64,000 nt of DNA from Pseudomonas fluorescens (GTDB taxonomy: Bacteria; Pseudomonadota; Gammaproteobacteria; Pseudomonadales; Pseudomonadaceae), in the NCBI RefSeq assembly GCF_001648775.1, contig NZ_LVEJ01000018.1:1-64000 (forward strand), read 5' to 3'. The position numbers and the translations under genes are program-made. The notes under the pieces are model-generated. The model searched no databases. It saw only the letters and a list, made by a program, of their open reading frames with translations, and was not told the origin of the DNA. The number at the start of each line of letters is the position of its first letter. Position 1 is the first letter of the stretch. Shown in pieces: positions 7,712 through 15,597 of the stretch.

Positions 7712-8483
7712 ATGGCCCTTCAGTCAAAGCGCGTGCAAGGTGTACGCCCAAAATCGGGTGCTATGCGGCGATTGTACACAGATAACGCGAACAGATCATT
7801 TGTGCAAACGTCATCCTGCAACCACAGACTATCTAGGGTTTTTTACCCGCTCAAACCACCTTTTAGGCTTGGTAAGGCCTGGCGTCGGCTTAAGCTGGGA
7901 AGCAAGCCTACAACGGCGATTCACTGGGCAAAATTGATCGTTAAAAAGACGCTATAGCTTGAGTTTCGAAAGGCCGCGGAAACGGGTGGTATCCGAAGCA
8001 CCCTGGATGGTCTTCTCAGACGAAAAACTGGGATCCTGGCTACCCATCACGGCGTATCAGTAGTAAGTAACTGTTAGCAAATACGTGTCGTGTATGCTGG
8101 TGGCGAAGTTTTGGTCTATCTAATTGTATTGAAAAGACAAGTCCAAAGTTGGTTGGCTGGCATAAAATAAAAATGTATTGTATTTGTTTTTAGTAAGTTT
8201 GGAGCGTTTTGTACGTGTTGTTTTGAATGTAAGTATTGATCTTAAGATGTTAAAAAAGGCCCCTTAAGGCCTTTATCTTTCGAACTTTTAAATTTGTTAT
8301 TCGTCTAGCTTTAAAATTGCGTCGAATTAGTCTTCGACTTTTAGTTTTTGAGTGCTTGTTATCACACCTTTGGGCTCTAAGACTTCCCTTGGAGGTAGGA
8401 CGTTTTGAATCGCATGCTCACGAGACTTGCGAATACCAGTCGTGGAAGTCTGAGGTGTGCCGTATCTGGCGCTTCTTGGATCA
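7712..8483. other. gene-free AT-rich spacer
   Basis: No supported gene. Frames at 7680-7957 and 8317-8517 have no motif, no good ribosome binding site and no recognisable product. The stretch probably holds the promoter of the HD-methyltransferase operon (near 7712-7800) and the terminator at 8255-8274. It separates AT-rich cargo from the more G+C-rich replication backbone, so it may be a cargo junction. Confidence 0.5.
8252..8274. terminator. bidirectional intrinsic terminator
   Basis: AAAGGCC (8255-8261) and GGCCTTT (8268-8274) form a 7-bp stem with loop CCTTAA, with a run of A's before it. It lies about 200 bp downstream of the minus-strand gene ending at 8484 and can end the replication operon transcript. 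Confidence 0.6.
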
Positions 8484-8672
8484 TTACGGCCGGCCTTTCA
8501 ATTTACCTTCCACATAGCTCATTTCATTCTTGATGAGATTGATGGTGAGTGCCTGGACCTTTGTGGTCTTTCCGGTTTTGAGGTCGACAATTTTTAGCAA
8601 AGCGGTCAAGTGCTCCTTGCGCGCTTTCAAGGTGTCGCTCCAGCTCGCGCTGCTTCGGATTTGGTTGATCAT
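8484..8672 (-). CDS. small hypothetical protein
   Basis: A 62-residue basic protein that I do not recognise. It has a KARKEHLTALLKIVDLKTGK region and no membrane segment. The start is well supported: AAAGGACG lies about 6 nt before the ATG. It follows the 326-residue coiled-coil gene by 65 bp in the same direction and probably belongs to the same transcript. Nearest the cargo boundary of the replication module, it may be a backbone gene of this element type. Confidence 0.55.
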   Translation of the reverse strand: MINQIRSSASWSDTLKARKEHLTALLKIVDLKTGKTTKVQALTINLIKNEMSYVEGKLKGRP

Positions 8673-8737
8673 GGTCTTCGTCCTTTTTGTGTTACAAACA
8701 GCCCGCGTGCGCAGGCTGTTTCCGGTGGCTCAGTGCG

Positions 8738-9718
8738 TTACAGCGAAAAGATGTCTTCTACGGTGAACTTGTACGAGCGGTCAGCGAGTTCACGACTGCC
8801 CCATGTGTCGAAGCCTTCACCTTCTTTAGGCAGCACCAACCTTCTAAGGCTGAGTTGGTCGCCGCCCAGCAAACGTTGGGTAGCCCACAGCTTGGCGCCC
8901 ATATCCATCAGTGCTTGAGCTTTTTCGTTCCACTGCTCTGCCAGTACCTTTTCGGCCAGCAACAAGGCCGTTCTTTGGATGGCTAGGTTTTCGCTTTGCG
9001 CCTCGGCAATGTGTTGGTCGACGATGACCAGCTCCTGCTCCAGCGCGGTAATGATTAGGTGCTGGCGACGATTGTGCTCGATGGCAGTCGCAAGGTTTTT
9101 CGCAGCCTTTTGCGCGTCTGTATTGGCGTTCTTTTCGCCCTCAGTGTCGCCCCAAGCCACTGCCTGTGCGTAGGCGGTGGCTGCATCTGTTTCGGCTTGC
9201 CGGGCCTTGGCCAAGTCTTCTACCGCTTGCTGCTGGATTTGCTCCAAACGGGTGCTGAGGCTCTCGCGTTTTTCGTTGAGCTGTTGCTCGTCGGCTTTCC
9301 AGTTCGCCATCGATTCGGTGTAACCGGCCATCAAAGTTTCGTGATTGAGCAGTTGTTCGCGTCGAGTGATCTGAGTATCTAAGATCCAGGCATGGTGTTT
9401 ATTTGAGTCGTATGGGAGTTTCAGCGTGTTGTACTCACTGCGGACTTCAAGCAGACGATTTGCATCCAATTCGTCGTCGCCCTCCAGTAAGGCTTCCAGC
9501 GGTGCCATCTCGGCGTATTGCTCTTCAGCCGTCCTCAGGTATTTATCACGGCGGATGGTGAGTTGGTCGATCTCATCGATCAACCGTTGCTTCTTTTCGT
9601 AATTAGCGGTCGCGTGAGTGCTATCCGAGTTCGGCAGTGCAAGTAAGGTGGTCTCGCTGCAGTTCAGTTCGCTGACCAGCAGTGCATGTTGTTCGGTAGA
9701 AGCTTGGAATTCTTTCAT
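8738..9718 (-). CDS. coiled-coil protein of unknown function
   Basis: A 326-residue soluble protein, rich in Glu, Gln, Ala and Leu, with long heptad-like stretches at about residues 35-75 and 115-260 (for example LEQIQQQAVEDLAKA). No enzymatic motif is seen. An AAGGA motif lies about 10 nt before the ATG. It follows the primase-helicase gene by 91 bp on the same strand. I do not recognise the family. Coiled-coil proteins at this position in P4-like elements may be structural or involved in partition or phage interference, but nothing in the sequence decides this. Confidence 0.65.
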   Translation of the reverse strand: MKEFQASTEQHALLVSELNCSETTLLALPNSDSTHATANYEKKQRLIDEIDQLTIRRDKYLRTAEEQYAEMAPLEALLEGDDELDANRLLEVRSEYNTLKLPYDSNKHHAWILDTQITRREQLLNHETLMAGYTESMANWKADEQQLNEKRESLSTRLEQIQQQAVEDLAKARQAETDAATAYAQAVAWGDTEGEKNANTDAQKAAKNLATAIEHNRRQHLIITALEQELVIVDQHIAEAQSENLAIQRTALLLAEKVLAEQWNEKAQALMDMGAKLWATQRLLGGDQLSLRRLVLPKEGEGFDTWGSRELADRSYKFTVEDIFSL

Positions 9719-9809
9719 CTGTCTTGTTCCTTCAAATTAGGTTTGGGTTGAATGAGCGGCTGGCGAGGCCGGGAGTAAGCCGGCGTTACCTCGATCAGCG
9801 GGGATGCCC

Positions 9810-12716
9810 TCAGGCAGCCCGAGCCTCGCTTTCATCCGCTCCCGGAATCGTCTTCACGATGTAGCAGCGTTGCGGGCCGAGGCCGGGCAACCGGACCAAG
9901 CACGATGCTTTGCCGTCGCTGGCCGGTTCCAGCACTCCGCGCTGCAGCAGTTCCTTGTTCACGGCGTTGATGTTCATGCCCCGGAAGATCTCGGAGCGCC
10001 ACGCCTCAGGCAGCACGTAATAGGTGTTGGTGGTGTGCATGGTGTCGCCCATGCCGTGCTCCAGCGTCTTGCGAAAGCCGAGACGGTCGATGGTGCGCGG
10101 ACCGTGTTCGTCGATCTTGGCTGCCGCCGATTCCCAGCGGGTGAAGCGGCTTTCGCCGAAGCGTTCGATGACCTGGCGCAGGCGCGCCAAGATCGCATCA
10201 CCCTCGAAGTTACCGGCGCCGCCTCGTTCGTTTAGCCAAGCATTCAGGCATACGCGAGCAGCAGTGGTAGCGGTTCCGTCCGGCCAGCCGGTGATGCCCA
10301 TTGCTGTGGCCAGCTCGCCTGCTGCGGCGGCGAGGCCGAAGCGAGCAGCGGCACGGTGTGCCTGTCCACTCGCGGACGCCGGGAGCGACTTGGCAATAAA
10401 GCCTTCCAGCGTGCGGCGCAGGATGGCGGACCATCCATGATGCTTACCGGGTTCACACAGCGCTGACAGGAAGGCAGTGAGTGGTGTGCCGTAGTACTTC
10501 GCTACGCGAGCCTTGAGCGCGTCGGACAGGGCAGCGGCATCTTCGAAACCGTTGAGTGTGTCGAACATACCAAGGCCTTTGCTGGCATCGGCCGGGACTG
10601 CAAGCATGCGCACCTCCATGCCTGCCTTCAGTTCCTTGTTGGCTTCGGCCATGTGCTGGGCTAAGGTCTTCTCGCCGGTCGAGAGAAACAGCAGGCGCCA
10701 CTCCTGTACCTGTCGGCCAGCTTGGCCTCGATCGTTTGCGCGTGCCTTCCCGGTGCCATTACCGAGCATGTACACCGTCTCGCCGATGATGCGCGGGTCG
10801 CACATGCCGATCTCATCGAGCACCAGAAGGCCATCGGAATGCGCGGCGGCGATGGATTCGAGCGCGTTGTCGGTGGACCGCCACGAACGCACCAGGCGCG
10901 GTCCGCCGTAGATCGAAGCGGCAACTTGCAGGTGCGTGGTCTTTCCGCCGGAGCTATCGCCGTACAGGTGAAAGCCGCCCGACTCATGGCCGAGCATGTG
11001 CAGCAGCGGCCCTGCGAAGGCCACGCCGACGACAAATGCCAGACGATGATTACCGACGCACAGCGCGCCGATCTGCTCCTGCCATTGTTCAAGCGTGCCC
11101 GCTTCGCTGATCGGAGGAAGTTGCGAACCGGCTTCGTAGAAGTGCAGGTGCTCGCTGTGCGCGCCGACCTGCTGCTCGGGCAGAAGAAACGCAGTATCAT
11201 GCCAACCCAAGCGCGTGACCAGCCGTGCCCTTTGGGCGCTGTCGAAGCCTCCGAGATAGCTCTGCAGGTCATTGCGTGCATTGCGCCCCGACCGACTGCC
11301 TGCGAGGCGTAGCCCCATGTCCACCAGCGGCCCGAGCACGTCTTTGCCGAAGTCACCCGTCATAGTGCGGGCCGGGATGTTCCAGCGTTTCTTAGCGCCG
11401 TCGGGATCGTCAAATTCAACCAACAATCCCCAGTTCTGACCCTTGTCGTCGCGAGTACGGGCGAGGATCTCCAGTGGCGAACACACCGGACGCGCCTCAC
11501 CGTCGTCACCGGCATAAAACACACCTTCGGATGTGAGGCGAAAGCCACCGGGCATCAGATCGTTTTTCGATTTGGTAGGGCGTTTGGCGGCTGCCTTAGG
11601 CTTCGCTTCCGGCTCGGATTTGACTGGAGCAGCAATCACCTCTTGCTTGATCACGCCGAATAGCTCACCGCTGTTTTCCAGTTCGGCGAAGTGGGCGGCT
11701 GTCCAGCCTTTGGCGAGAGCATCGGCGGCATCATCACCGTCATCCCATTGACCACCTTTGGCAAACGCGGCTCGGTCGTTTTTCAGCACGGGCTTGCGTT
11801 TGAACACCTCCAGCGCGACTACCCGGACCGAGCCGGCGCCGATTCCGCGCAGCTTTTCGGCAACGGTGGCCATGCAGGTTTTGCCGCTGTCGTCGTTGTC
11901 CGGCCACAACACAACATCGCGGCCTTGGAGCGGCGTCAGGTCTGCTTTGTGCCATGAGTTGGAACCGTTCGGCCAGCAGGTGGATACGTAATTCGGCAGC
12001 AGTTCGGCGGCGGCATCGGCGGCTTTTTCGCCTTCGCACAGCACTACCGATGCATCAGCACGCTGGGCCAGTTCATCACGGCGCAGTAGGGGGCGGGGAT
12101 CTGGCAGACCCTGCCAACGCCATTGCTTGGTTTGACCATCGGAGCGCTGACACCACGTGAGCGGCGCAAAGACCTTCTTCGGCTTGCCGTCTTCATCCGG
12201 GCCGAGGTCGAAGCGGTACAGCGCCATGAGGGGCTGACCCTGCACGTCACGATAGATCCACACCTTGGACGGTGCACCGTGATCGCGATGCTTGGCCGGG
12301 CACTTGTTCATGGCTTCGGCCGGGATCGGTAGGATGGCGTTCCATGTCGGCGCCTTGGGTTTGATCGGTGCCGTCTTCGTCTTGGCTTCGCCGGGCGCAA
12401 CGTTTAGCCAATCAGCAAGCTTGTTGCACGCCTCGACATCGGTGCCGCCGTCCAGATAGCGCACCAGATCGATCAGGTCGCCGCCCTTGTCGCCGGTGGC
12501 GAAGTCGGCCCAGGTGCCCTTGTTCAAATTGACCTTGAGAGAGCCGGCGCGTTTGTCGCTGCGGGTCGGGTTCGGTGCGGTGTATTCCTTACCGCCGTCG
12601 ACGCGCTTGCCGTTGGGCAGCCAATGCGACAGGACGCGATCGATGTCTTTCAGCGCGGCGGCCTTAACGTCGGCGAAGCTCGGACGTTTATCTGTTCTGC
12701 TAGGTCGCTGGCTCAT
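9810..12716 (-). CDS. primase-helicase with TOPRIM and DUF927 domains
   Basis: A 968-residue replication protein. The N-terminal 105 residues resemble the nucleic-acid-binding module of phage primases (WADFATGDKGGDLIDL). A TOPRIM domain follows, with VVLCEGEKAAD at about 224-234 and WPDNDDSG near 271, the acidic metal-binding residues of primases. A DUF927 helicase-like domain covers the C-terminal half, with Walker A GDSSGGKTT near residue 590 and Walker B LLVLDEIG near 633. It is the functional equivalent of the P4 alpha protein, able to initiate replication of the excised element (family knowledge). Its ATG overlaps the stop of the upstream 90-residue gene (ATGA), the last step of a translationally coupled chain starting at 13421. 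G+C content is close to the host. Confidence 0.85.
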   Translation of the reverse strand: MSQRPSRTDKRPSFADVKAAALKDIDRVLSHWLPNGKRVDGGKEYTAPNPTRSDKRAGSLKVNLNKGTWADFATGDKGGDLIDLVRYLDGGTDVEACNKLADWLNVAPGEAKTKTAPIKPKAPTWNAILPIPAEAMNKCPAKHRDHGAPSKVWIYRDVQGQPLMALYRFDLGPDEDGKPKKVFAPLTWCQRSDGQTKQWRWQGLPDPRPLLRRDELAQRADASVVLCEGEKAADAAAELLPNYVSTCWPNGSNSWHKADLTPLQGRDVVLWPDNDDSGKTCMATVAEKLRGIGAGSVRVVALEVFKRKPVLKNDRAAFAKGGQWDDGDDAADALAKGWTAAHFAELENSGELFGVIKQEVIAAPVKSEPEAKPKAAAKRPTKSKNDLMPGGFRLTSEGVFYAGDDGEARPVCSPLEILARTRDDKGQNWGLLVEFDDPDGAKKRWNIPARTMTGDFGKDVLGPLVDMGLRLAGSRSGRNARNDLQSYLGGFDSAQRARLVTRLGWHDTAFLLPEQQVGAHSEHLHFYEAGSQLPPISEAGTLEQWQEQIGALCVGNHRLAFVVGVAFAGPLLHMLGHESGGFHLYGDSSGGKTTHLQVAASIYGGPRLVRSWRSTDNALESIAAAHSDGLLVLDEIGMCDPRIIGETVYMLGNGTGKARANDRGQAGRQVQEWRLLFLSTGEKTLAQHMAEANKELKAGMEVRMLAVPADASKGLGMFDTLNGFEDAAALSDALKARVAKYYGTPLTAFLSALCEPGKHHGWSAILRRTLEGFIAKSLPASASGQAHRAAARFGLAAAAGELATAMGITGWPDGTATTAARVCLNAWLNERGGAGNFEGDAILARLRQVIERFGESRFTRWESAAAKIDEHGPRTIDRLGFRKTLEHGMGDTMHTTNTYYVLPEAWRSEIFRGMNINAVNKELLQRGVLEPASDGKASCLVRLPGLGPQRCYIVKTIPGADESEARAA

Positions 12717-12985
12717 ACGTCAGCCCTCGGCAGAAACAACGCGTCGTTGATGTCGTCAATCAGGGCTTTGGCCATCTCACCCAAGTACAGGGCGGGCCAA
12801 CTGAAACGCTCGCCGTTGTCACTCATGGCAGCGTCGAAATTTAGTTGGTTCGCGTGATGCTGAAGCAACGACACCATCTCCAGCGCGTCCTCAACGGGCC
12901 TACCGGCATTTACTCTAAACAGCTTCAAGTCGGTGGCGTTGACGCGAGAAAAAGTAGCGTGGCCGGGTGTAGTGGAAGCGCTCAT
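12713..12985 (-). CDS. DUF3077-like small protein
   Basis: A 90-residue protein with the pattern LFRVNAGRPVEDALE near residue 22 and YLGEMAKALIDDI near residue 68, matching the DUF3077 family found mostly in Pseudomonas. The family function is unknown. It overlaps both neighbours by 4 bp (ATGA), so it is translationally coupled between the 94-residue protein and the primase-helicase. This position suggests a role in replication or its control. Confidence 0.65.
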   Translation of the reverse strand: MSASTTPGHATFSRVNATDLKLFRVNAGRPVEDALEMVSLLQHHANQLNFDAAMSDNGERFSWPALYLGEMAKALIDDINDALFLPRADV

Positions 12986-13266
12986 AGCGCACCGCCTTTC
13001 TGCACAGCAGGCTTTGAGGTGTTATCGCCGTGCATTGCAAGAGTCTTGATCAGACCGAGGGTGCCGCGCACATCCCAAAGGACCGCAGCAATGATGTGAT
13101 TGGCAAGGCGCGAGGATTCGTTTTCGAAGTGATCCTCAAGCAGCGTCAGCACTGAGTCGGCACGATCAATGGCGCAGGTAATGGCGTCGATGGGCACACC
13201 GGCATCAGCTTTTGGATTCACGCAAAGCAGGTCTTCAGGCAGCGAGAAACTCAGGGCGTTGTTCAT
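12982..13266 (-). CDS. small hypothetical protein of the replication operon
   Basis: A 94-residue acidic, helical protein. The region from about residue 30 to 70 (AITCAIDRADSVL, then ANHIIAAVLWDVRGTL) resembles small DUF3077-like and phage-regulatory helical proteins of Pseudomonas, but I cannot name a family. The ATG at 13266 overlaps the stop of the 52-residue gene (ATGA), which supports this start. The same frame stays open upstream to 13746 through the C4 RNA locus, described separately. Confidence 0.65.
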   Translation of the reverse strand: MNNALSFSLPEDLLCVNPKADAGVPIDAITCAIDRADSVLTLLEDHFENESSRLANHIIAAVLWDVRGTLGLIKTLAMHGDNTSKPAVQKGGAL

Positions 13267-13746
13267 TGGGTGCCACCTGCGATTTCGAGTGCGCGGGCTT
13301 TGGCCATGTGAGCGTTGTAACGGGAGAGGCGTGTAGCGAGGCTGGAGTTGGCGTGTAAAGCGGCGAGAGCCATTGCACGGTGTGCAGCGGCGCGAATTTT
13401 GGACGGATTGAGTGCGGGCATGGGTGACGCTCCAAGTTTGAGGATGGAGCTGCCACTGATCGTCGCCAAACGATTTAAGGTGGCAGCTGTGCGCAGGTTG
13501 GCGAACCGGGAACTTGGAACCCGGCAGACCCGAAGGTCTCCCACGCACAGCTGCCATAACACGAAACGGCGGGCACAAAAAAAGCGCCTGCTGTCGGTTG
13601 GGGCGCCTGTGCGCCAAGTATCTCGGGTCGCCAAACCCGGTCGCTGAATTTGCAGCGACGGTCAGAGAGTAACGTCCGTTTTTCCAAAGTGCAACTGCGC
13701 TGATGGCTTGCGGTTTTTTCAGGTGCGGCATAAATTGTTCGTGCAT
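12982..13746 (-). CDS. Ash/Icd-like open frame overlapping the C4 RNA (254-codon frame)
   Basis: From an ATG at 13746 with GAGG 8-9 nt upstream, the frame is open for 254 codons and runs into the 94-residue gene. The first 90 residues contain SATGFGDP and then MAAVRGRPSGLPGS, the pattern of Ash and Icd-like leader proteins of P4-like elements, which lie over the C4 RNA. A possible terminator (13577-13606) and the C4 hairpin fall within the frame. I think only the upstream part is a real leader frame, and the downstream 94 residues are made separately from 13266. A fused product cannot be excluded. Confidence 0.35.
   Translation of the reverse strand: MHEQFMPHLKKPQAISAVALWKNGRYSLTVAANSATGFGDPRYLAHRRPNRQQALFLCPPFRVMAAVRGRPSGLPGSKFPVRQPAHSCHLKSFGDDQWQLHPQTWSVTHARTQSVQNSRRCTPCNGSRRFTRQLQPRYTPLPLQRSHGQSPRTRNRRWHPMNNALSFSLPEDLLCVNPKADAGVPIDAITCAIDRADSVLTLLEDHFENESSRLANHIIAAVLWDVRGTLGLIKTLAMHGDNTSKPAVQKGGAL
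13263..13421 (-). CDS. 52-residue leader-proximal protein, likely C4 target
   Basis: A basic, alanine-rich 52-residue protein (NPSKIRAAAHRAMALAALHA), not recognised. GGAGCG lies 6 nt before the ATG at 13421. Its stop overlaps the next start (ATGA), so its translation should set that of the whole replication operon. The bases covering its ribosome binding site, AACTTGGA (complement of 13431-13438), are complementary to the TCCAAGTT loop of the C4-type RNA. It therefore sits where P4 and P1 place kil or icd, genes silenced by C4 RNA. Toxicity to the cell is possible but not shown by the sequence. Confidence 0.6.
   Translation of the reverse strand: MPALNPSKIRAAAHRAMALAALHANSSLATRLSRYNAHMAKARALEIAGGTQ
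13481..13556 (-). ncRNA. C4-type antisense RNA
   Basis: An exact 13-bp inverted repeat (13481-13493 with 13544-13556) closes a three-way structure. Inside are a CCGGG/CCCGG hairpin with loop AACTTGGA-complement and an AGACC/GGTCT hairpin. This is the architecture of the C4 antisense RNA of phages P1, P7 and P4, which keeps the element quiescent by pairing with the leader of its own operon. Two complementary target words are found downstream on the same transcript: one over the ribosome binding site of the 52-residue gene (13431-13438, 8 bp) and GTGGCAGCT (13448-13456, 9 bp) pairing with the 3' arm. Strand is that of the replication operon. Confidence 0.75.
13577..13606 (-). terminator. possible terminator or attenuator upstream of C4 RNA
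   Basis: On the minus strand a GCGCC/GGCGC stem (13602-13606 with 13584-13588) is followed by seven T's (complement of 13577-13583). It lies between the Ash-like start and the C4 RNA. The stem is short. In P4, premature termination in this leader is part of immunity; the same role here is inference. Confidence 0.4.
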
Positions 13747-13760
13747 TTAGATTGACCTCA

Positions 13761-13787
13761 ACGCCTCCGGATCGCCCCCGGAGGCGT
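13761..13787. terminator. hairpin between the AlpA operon and the C4 leader
   Basis: ACGCCTCCGG (13761-13770) and CCGGAGGCGT (13778-13787) form a 10-bp stem. T's follow on the plus strand only. On the minus strand it lies just downstream of the gene ending at 13795, without a T-run, so it is a weak terminator or an mRNA stabiliser there. Confidence 0.4.
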
Positions 13788-13794
13788 TTTCGTT

Positions 13795-14100
13795 TCAGGC
13801 ATGGGCTTCCCAGCGCAGGGAAAGAAGGGGCAGAAATCCGCCGCTGAGCATGGAGCGGGCGTCTTCGTAAGCGTCGACCTGCTGGCCTTCGTCGACGATA
13901 ACGGCCCCGGTCTTTTCGCAGTGGAGGGAGAGGGCGCACCAGGTGCCGTCGGCCCAGCTGAGCACGCTGACAACGCGACCTCGCCTGCCCTGCTGGCTGC
14001 GGTAGCGTTCAAGACGCTGCATGACACGAGACGAGAAACCGATCCGACGCAACACGGAAAAGGGGTGCATCAAAGCGTTCTTTGCAGTCTTGTGGCTCAT
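13795..14100 (-). CDS. hypothetical protein of the AlpA operon
   Basis: A 101-residue basic protein that I do not recognise. The N-terminus is Arg-rich (about residues 18-45), followed by WADGTWCALSLHCEKTGAVIVDEG, probably a small beta-rich fold. No signal peptide or membrane segment. The ATG at 14100 overlaps the stop of the AlpA-type gene (ATGA), so the two are coupled. A role in control or excision is possible from position alone. Confidence 0.55.
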   Translation of the reverse strand: MSHKTAKNALMHPFSVLRRIGFSSRVMQRLERYRSQQGRRGRVVSVLSWADGTWCALSLHCEKTGAVIVDEGQQVDAYEDARSMLSGGFLPLLSLRWEAHA

Positions 14101-14378
14101 GCAGCCACCTGATCACGTGCCTCGATGCGGCTGCGTGCCCAAGCTTGAACTTCGGAAAGGACCCAAGCGACAGGGGCGCCGCGTGCGTTGCTGTTGCTCA
14201 GTTTGACGGGCTGCGGAAAGCCGCAATCGGTGCGCTGCATCAGTTTGTAGATGGTCGAACGCTTCATCCCCACGATGCCTTCCACCTCCCGCATACGGAT
14301 TAAAGTTGAAGCGGCATCAAAAAGTGAGGCTGCGTTGGCGGGAGTCTTGCGGGGAAAATCGGTGACAGAGGTGCTCAT
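14097..14378 (-). CDS. AlpA-type regulator / excisionase-like protein
   Basis: A 93-residue protein with a winged-helix MerR/AlpA fold: RMREVEGIVGMKRSTIYKLM at about residues 28-47 is the recognition helix region, followed by GFPQPVKL, the classic AlpA wing, and WVLSEVQAWARSRI. AlpA proteins activate or direct excision of P4-like and CP4-57 elements (family knowledge). The ATG at 14378 is chosen from the family length; the frame opens 111 bp further upstream. It is likely the control gene of the replication and excision functions, and a candidate for binding the GTTAC clusters, though the sequence does not show this. Confidence 0.8.
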   Translation of the reverse strand: MSTSVTDFPRKTPANAASLFDAASTLIRMREVEGIVGMKRSTIYKLMQRTDCGFPQPVKLSNSNARGAPVAWVLSEVQAWARSRIEARDQVAA

Positions 14379-14478
14379 AGGTATTGCTCTCGATTGATTT
14401 GGACAACGAGAGCAATGGTCTAGAGATTGGTCGGCGGTGAGCAGTTCACTTCCATTTGAAATGACATTGAAATATCGG

Positions 14479-15318
14479 TCACACCACAAAATTGCGCTTG
14501 AGGATTCCCTCCACGCTTTTGCGGGTTAGCGCTTTTTCGGTTTCCAGTGTCACCCACTCAGCGCGCTGTTTGAGTGGTTTGGACACCTCCCGTTCCAGCC
14601 AGGCGTGAACCGCCGTGGTCACGTTTCGCCGTGACATTCCGCTAGCCACGTAGTGTCGACCTTGCCTAATGATTGCTGTATCCCGTGCGCTGATTTCTTC
14701 GTTACGCTCCATTCCGCTGATGATGCCGCCCTTAGTGCGGATAGCGTTCTCGATTGCCCTGTTAGCGATTGGGGTCAGCTCGTCACTGATCAGGCAGGGT
14801 AGGGATGTTATGGGCTCCAAAAACAGCACGTACTGGTCCAGTGCCTCAATACGTTCGTTAGGATCGACCTGCCTTTCCACAACCTGACAATAAAGGTCCC
14901 ACGACCAATCCGTTGGAGGCTCGGCAACATGCGACCAAGCCTCTTGTTCGGTGGAGCGCATCCAGTCAGCTAAGGCGCTCAGCGCTTTTACTGCGCAGGC
15001 CATAACGTAGGCTGCATATGCCTCGCGCTCCGATGCTGAATGACACTTGCTGTATTGGCGAACCCAATGCGCGAGACGGTTTTTTTTGTCGGTTGAGGCG
15101 TACTGAAAAATAGCCTCCTCATGCATCGTTGTCTGGATGCACATGCTGCTCATGTCGCTGCTGATGTCGCCGGTCTGGATGCGAATACAGCACTGATTGA
15201 TCAGCTCGCACACGTCAGTGATCTGTTCATTGCAGAACTCGTAGAGTGGCTGCTCTGAGAGATATTGGATGAGGCCAGCGGTTAGCGCCGAGTGCAAAAT
15301 CGGGTGGGTATCAATCAT
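14479..15318 (-). CDS. hypothetical protein between AlpA and the integrase
   Basis: A 279-residue soluble, helical protein that I do not recognise. It is rich in Cys in its N-terminal third (positions around 28, 36, 42 and 43), without a clear metal motif. The C-terminal third has a basic segment (SGMSRRNVTTAVHAWLERE) that looks like a helix-turn-helix-containing region. The ATG at 15318 is the second in the frame and is preferred over 15345. It is 100 bp upstream of the AlpA gene on the same strand. Confidence 0.55.
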   Translation of the reverse strand: MIDTHPILHSALTAGLIQYLSEQPLYEFCNEQITDVCELINQCCIRIQTGDISSDMSSMCIQTTMHEEAIFQYASTDKKNRLAHWVRQYSKCHSASEREAYAAYVMACAVKALSALADWMRSTEQEAWSHVAEPPTDWSWDLYCQVVERQVDPNERIEALDQYVLFLEPITSLPCLISDELTPIANRAIENAIRTKGGIISGMERNEEISARDTAIIRQGRHYVASGMSRRNVTTAVHAWLEREVSKPLKQRAEWVTLETEKALTRKSVEGILKRNFVV

Positions 15319-15445
15319 GCCAATGGCTCTCGACTTGCAACGCACTGTCCCGCGCCCTGCGAGTTTGAAGCATAGGCAGCGAGATTTGCGCTGTTGCCAA
15401 GTGTGAGGAGTGTCGGCCCGCAGCGGGCAAGGGGTTTGTCGCGGC

Positions 15446-15567
15446 GTTACACATTCGGCGTGCGTTACATCGAATGTACGGAACTGCGTGCTGAAGTGTA
15501 ACGGGATTGAAAGCCAATGAATCCGGGTGTTTGGCCGGCACCGTTACACGAGTAACACCCGTAACAT
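15446..15567. repeat. cluster of six GTTAC-core motifs (right copy)
   Basis: GTTACAC or its complement occurs at 15446-15452, 15496-15502 and 15543-15549, GTTACAT at 15464-15470, GTAACAC at 15552-15558 and GTAACAT at 15561-15567. The segment 15540-15566 mirrors 2597-2623 (25 of 27). It lies in the 279-bp gap between the integrase and the hypothetical gene, so it may also cover that gene's promoter. Confidence 0.6.
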
Positions 15568-15597
15568 GGATTTTGACGGTGGTACGGATAGATGCAC

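Noticed and set aside
7680..7957. two overlapping plus-strand frames upstream of the HD gene
   Set aside because: They overlap the HD gene start and its likely promoter, and have no recognisable product.
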